From: Candidatus Saccharimonadota bacterium
GTDB lineage: Bacteria; Patescibacteriota; Saccharimonadia; Saccharimonadales; UBA4665
Length of the DNA stretch: 7,538 nucleotides
Reading direction: 5' to 3'
Assembly: GCA_029288335.1 (NCBI GenBank)
Contig: JARIHJ010000100.1
Location: 1-7,538, forward strand
The translations under genes and the position numbers were made by a program. Below are positions 4,183 to 7,538 of the stretch, one piece after another. Under the pieces are notes generated by a model, which ran no database searches, was not told the origin of the DNA, and worked only from the letters and a program-made list of their open reading frames with translations. Position 1 is the stretch's first letter; the number at the start of each line of letters is the position of its first letter.

Positions 4183-7100
4183 ATGGGAGCTAACAAAAAC
4201 GTTAAACTGACTGCTTCAGATTATGTGCATTTGCACAACCATACGCAGTATTCATTACTGGATGGTCTGACGAAAGTACCAGCGCTAGTTGAGCGTGTCA
4301 AAGAGCTGGGGATGGGCTCGGTCGCGGTAACTGATCACGGCACTTTGAGCGGCACGATCGAATTTTATAAAACAGCCAAGGCTGGGGGCGTCAAGCCTAT
4401 TATCGGGATGGAAACTTACATTGCGGCGCGCACGCTAGCCGATAAGGAGCCGGGCAAAGACAAGCCGAACTTTCACTTGATACTGCTGGCGATGAATGCG
4501 ATCGGCTATCAAAATTTGATGCGGCTCTCGACCATCGCTAACCTCGACGGAATGTATTATAAGCCGCGGATTGACCACGAAACGCTAGAGGAATACAGTG
4601 AAGGCCTAATTGTGCTGTCTGGCTGTATGGGTAGTGAGCTCGGCGAGAGTCTGCAACAGGGCCAGTATGACAAAGCCAAAGAAATCGCCAGCTGGTACAA
4701 GCAAATTTTCGGCGACCGCTATTACTTGGAAGCCCAGGACCACGGCCACCCGGAGCACCCGAGCAATTCGAGCGAGCAGCGGGCCATCAACGAGCAGCTT
4801 TTCAAATTAGCCGCCGAGCTAGACATTCCCTGCGTCGTCACTTGCGACGCCCACTATTTGAAGCACGAGGATCAGCCGGCGCACGAGATACTGTTATGTG
4901 TCCAAACCGGCTCGTTTTTGTCTGACGAAAAGCGGATGAGTCTGAAAGAATTTGAACTTCACGTGACAGACCCCAAAGAAATCATCAAGCGCTGGGGCAA
5001 AGATCACCCCGAAGTCATCACCAACACGAGCAAAATCGCCGAGCGCTGTGATGTTACGATCGACCTGGGTAAAATTTTAATTCCGAAATTTCCGGTGCCA
5101 AAAGGTGAAGATGAAAAATCTCATCTCGACAACCTGGTGTGGCGCGGCTTAGCTGAGCGCTATGGGCAGGTCAGAGGTCACAAACTCGCCAGTCTGGACG
5201 TAGGCACTATCAAAAAGACTTTGCCCAAAAACATCATCGACCGCACCGAGTACGAGTTAAAAGTTATTGACGATATGGGCTACAACGGCTACTTCCTAAT
5301 CGTGGCCGACTTCATCAACTGGGGCAAAAACGAGGGAATTATCTTCGGCCCGGGTCGCGGTAGTGCCGCCGGTTCAATTGTCAGTTACGCGTTGAGAATT
5401 ACTGAAATTGATCCGATGAAGTATGACTTGATGTTCGAACGATTCTTAAATCCAAACCGTATCAGTATGCCCGATATCGACATCGACATTCAGGATACGC
5501 GGCGCGATGAAGTCATCGACTATTGCGTTAAAAAATACGGTAAGGATCGCGTCGCCAACATTGTCACCTTTGGCCGAATGGCGGCGCGGAATGCGATTCG
5601 TGATGTGGCGCGCGTACTACAAGTGCCTTACGCCGAAGCTGACAGATTTTCCAAAATGGTCCCGCCGCCTATCCAAGGTCGTCATATTCCTCTCGAAAAA
5701 TCACTGAAAAACGATGCTGATCTCAAAAGAGAATACAAGACGAATCCAACTGCCAAAAGAGTTTTTGATCTTGCAGTTCAGCTCGAAGGCACGGTTCGCA
5801 GCCACGGTGTCCACGCAGCCGGAGTGGTTATTGCGCCGGATGATATCGTCAAATTCACCCCGTTAGAACTCGCCCAAAAGGGCGTCATTGCTACTCAATA
5901 TCCAATGGGCCCGATCGAGGAGCTGGGCCTGCTAAAAATGGACTTCCTCGGCCTATCGAACCTGACGATTATCAAAAACGCCCTTCGCATTATCAAAAAA
6001 GTCGAAGGCAAAGGGATTAACATTAATGACATTCCGCTTGATGATAAGCCGACGATCAAACTGTTTGCCGATGCCGACACTACCGGTGTGTTCCAGTTTG
6101 AATCGGCCGGGATGAAGCGCTATTTGAAGGAACTGAAGCCAACCGAGTTTGAAGACATTATCGCTTGCGTCGCACTGTACCGACCGGGTCCGATGGCCGA
6201 ATTCCCCGACTTTATTAAGGGTAAAAATAACCCGAACGCGGTGACTTATTTGCACCCATCGCTAGAACCGGTACTAAAGGATACTTATGGTGTGATAGTT
6301 TTTCAGGAGCAGGTTACCCAGCTGCTGCAGCTTGCTGCCGGCTACACGCCGGGCGAGGCGGATCTCGTCAGGAAAGCCATTGGCAAGAAGAAGCGTGACA
6401 TTATGAAGGCCGAGGAGCCACGCTTCATTAAGGGTTGCCGCGACCAGGGGATGACGCAGGCGGCTGCCGACAAGCTCTGGGCGCTGATCCAGCCCTTTGC
6501 CGACTATTCGTTCAACCGCGCCCACGCGACCTGCTATGCGCTGATCGCCTACCAAACCGCTTACCTAAAAGCACATTTCCCCGCCGCGTATATGGCGGCG
6601 CTGATGACTAGCGCTTATGGCGACACCGATCGCCTGGCTATCGAGATTAGTGAATGCAAGAAGATGGGCATTGAAGTACTGGTCCCGGACGTCAACGAAT
6701 CATTCAGCGAATTTGCTGTCGTTCCCGGCAAAAACCAGATTAGGTTCGGGCTGGACGCCATCAAGAACGTTGGCGCTGGCGCTGCCAGCGAGATTATTAG
6801 CGCCCGCGAAGCTGGCGGTCATTTTACGAGTTTGGCCGACTTTTTGACTAGAGTAAATCCGCGTGTGATTAATAAGCGCGTTATCGAAAGTTTGATCAAG
6901 TCCGGTGCCTTCAACCAATTTGCTGAGCGCCATATTTTGCTAGGAAATTTGGACAACTTGCTGGCGTTTTCAGCTCGCGCTAACAAAGACAAGCTTTCCG
7001 GTCAGACTGGCCTGTTCGCTAATCTCGACGATTCGCCGGTTAAGGCGACGCTGGCGCTGGACGACACCGTGCCAGTAATTTCATCCACTGAGCAACTGAA

Positions 7101-7538
7101 ATGGGAACGCGAACTGCTCGGACTTTACTTATCGAGCCATCCGCTCGAAGCTTATGAAACGCTGCTAGCTGAGCAAGCTAGCGCAATGTCGGGATTGACT
7201 AGTAATCATCACGACAAAACTGTCACTGTTGGCGGCTATGTCACTGAAGCCAAAAGTATTACGACGAAGAACGGCCAGAAAATGGCGTTTGTAAAGTTGG
7301 CCGATTCCACCGGCGAGCTGGAGTTGTTACTCTTTCCAAAGACTTACGCCAGCACTAGTGGCCTCTGGCAGCCCGACAAAGTTCTGCTGGTCACCGGCAC
7401 GATCACGGCTAAGGATACCCAGGGCAACGCTAGTGATATAAAAATCAAAGTTGAGAAGGCCAAGGAAATCAGCTACGAAGAGGCTAGCGATTACCAGTCT
7501 ACGGGAGAAAAACTAGCTCCACCTCTAGCCCGTGCTAA
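4183..7538 (+). CDS. dnaE: DNA polymerase III alpha subunit, 3'-partial
   Basis: DnaE is the replicative polymerase subunit that extends DNA with the sliding clamp. The frame is open from ATG 4183 to the window edge (1118 codons), close to full length for a roughly 1150-1220-residue family. Domains in order: an N-terminal PHP domain with apparently complete metal ligands (His16, His18, Asp51-His52, Glu77, His98, Cys148, Asp222, His224); the polymerase core with GPGRGSAAGS near 390, PDIDIDI carrying Asp433 and Asp435, and the third catalytic Asp587 in KMDFLGL; FNRAHATCYAL near 775; a helix-hairpin-helix region near 850-910; a clamp-binding QTGLF at 941-945; and an OB fold from about 1013. E. 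coli DnaE has lost some of these PHP ligands; intact ones are linked to built-in 3'-5' proofreading in other bacteria. The ATG at 4171 lies in the -10 box, so I reject it. No intein is present. The gene is divergent from the Nudix gene. Confidence 0.97.
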   Translation, partial: MGANKNVKLTASDYVHLHNHTQYSLLDGLTKVPALVERVKELGMGSVAVTDHGTLSGTIEFYKTAKAGGVKPIIGMETYIAARTLADKEPGKDKPNFHLILLAMNAIGYQNLMRLSTIANLDGMYYKPRIDHETLEEYSEGLIVLSGCMGSELGESLQQGQYDKAKEIASWYKQIFGDRYYLEAQDHGHPEHPSNSSEQRAINEQLFKLAAELDIPCVVTCDAHYLKHEDQPAHEILLCVQTGSFLSDEKRMSLKEFELHVTDPKEIIKRWGKDHPEVITNTSKIAERCDVTIDLGKILIPKFPVPKGEDEKSHLDNLVWRGLAERYGQVRGHKLASLDVGTIKKTLPKNIIDRTEYELKVIDDMGYNGYFLIVADFINWGKNEGIIFGPGRGSAAGSIVSYALRITEIDPMKYDLMFERFLNPNRISMPDIDIDIQDTRRDEVIDYCVKKYGKDRVANIVTFGRMAARNAIRDVARVLQVPYAEADRFSKMVPPPIQGRHIPLEKSLKNDADLKREYKTNPTAKRVFDLAVQLEGTVRSHGVHAAGVVIAPDDIVKFTPLELAQKGVIATQYPMGPIEELGLLKMDFLGLSNLTIIKNALRIIKKVEGKGININDIPLDDKPTIKLFADADTTGVFQFESAGMKRYLKELKPTEFEDIIACVALYRPGPMAEFPDFIKGKNNPNAVTYLHPSLEPVLKDTYGVIVFQEQVTQLLQLAAGYTPGEADLVRKAIGKKKRDIMKAEEPRFIKGCRDQGMTQAAADKLWALIQPFADYSFNRAHATCYALIAYQTAYLKAHFPAAYMAALMTSAYGDTDRLAIEISECKKMGIEVLVPDVNESFSEFAVVPGKNQIRFGLDAIKNVGAGAASEIISAREAGGHFTSLADFLTRVNPRVINKRVIESLIKSGAFNQFAERHILLGNLDNLLAFSARANKDKLSGQTGLFANLDDSPVKATLALDDTVPVISSTEQLKWERELLGLYLSSHPLEAYETLLAEQASAMSGLTSNHHDKTVTVGGYVTEAKSITTKNGQKMAFVKLADSTGELELLLFPKTYASTSGLWQPDKVLLVTGTITAKDTQGNASDIKIKVEKAKEISYEEASDYQSTGEKLAPPLARA

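Overview
The window reads as a compact bacterial chromosome segment with the standard genetic code: TGA is used as a stop by gatB and by the small membrane-protein gene, and no long ORF needs recoding. Genes are short and tightly packed. Most are separated by 0-40 bases, with larger gaps only at the two divergent promoter regions. Together with a GatCAB-type amidotransferase gene, a DnaE with an intact PHP domain, and two genes resembling no family I know, this suggests a streamlined lineage. Candidate phyla radiation (Saccharibacteria-like) is my best guess, but it is an inference; Firmicutes-like relatives are not excluded. There are no rRNA or tRNA genes, CRISPR arrays or insertion sequences.

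Layout. Bases 1-1397 (+) are gatB, cut at its 5' end. Bases 1386-2425 (-) hold an unrecognised two-gene unit pointing towards gatB and overlapping its end by 12 bases; the downstream gene is split by a -1 frameshift. Bases 2426-2501 are a divergent promoter region. Bases 2502-3478 (+) are a three-gene set of small membrane-associated proteins: a DUF948/YtxG-like anchor, a YtxH-like protein and a DUF5665-like protein. Bases 3515-4063 (-) encode a Nudix hydrolase resembling MTH1/MutT. Bases 4064-4182 are a second divergent promoter region. Bases 4183-7538 (+) are dnaE, the replicative DNA polymerase III alpha subunit, running off the 3' edge.

How the genes work together. The Nudix enzyme (cleaning oxidised nucleotides from the pool) and dnaE (replication, with a PHP domain that looks catalytically complete) are divergently transcribed and make a plausible replication-fidelity pair. 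The three small membrane-protein genes look co-transcribed and probably act at the cell envelope. gatB belongs to tRNA-dependent Gln/Asn formation; its usual partners gatC and gatA may lie upstream of the window.

The most notable pattern is in the start signals. The first genes of four transcription units have a sigma70-like -10 box only 6-10 bases upstream of the start codon, so their mRNAs would be leaderless or have leaders of a few bases. Two of the downstream genes in the same units instead have clear Shine-Dalgarno sequences. This affects start assignment: in three genes the longest-ORF start falls inside the promoter and should be moved downstream.
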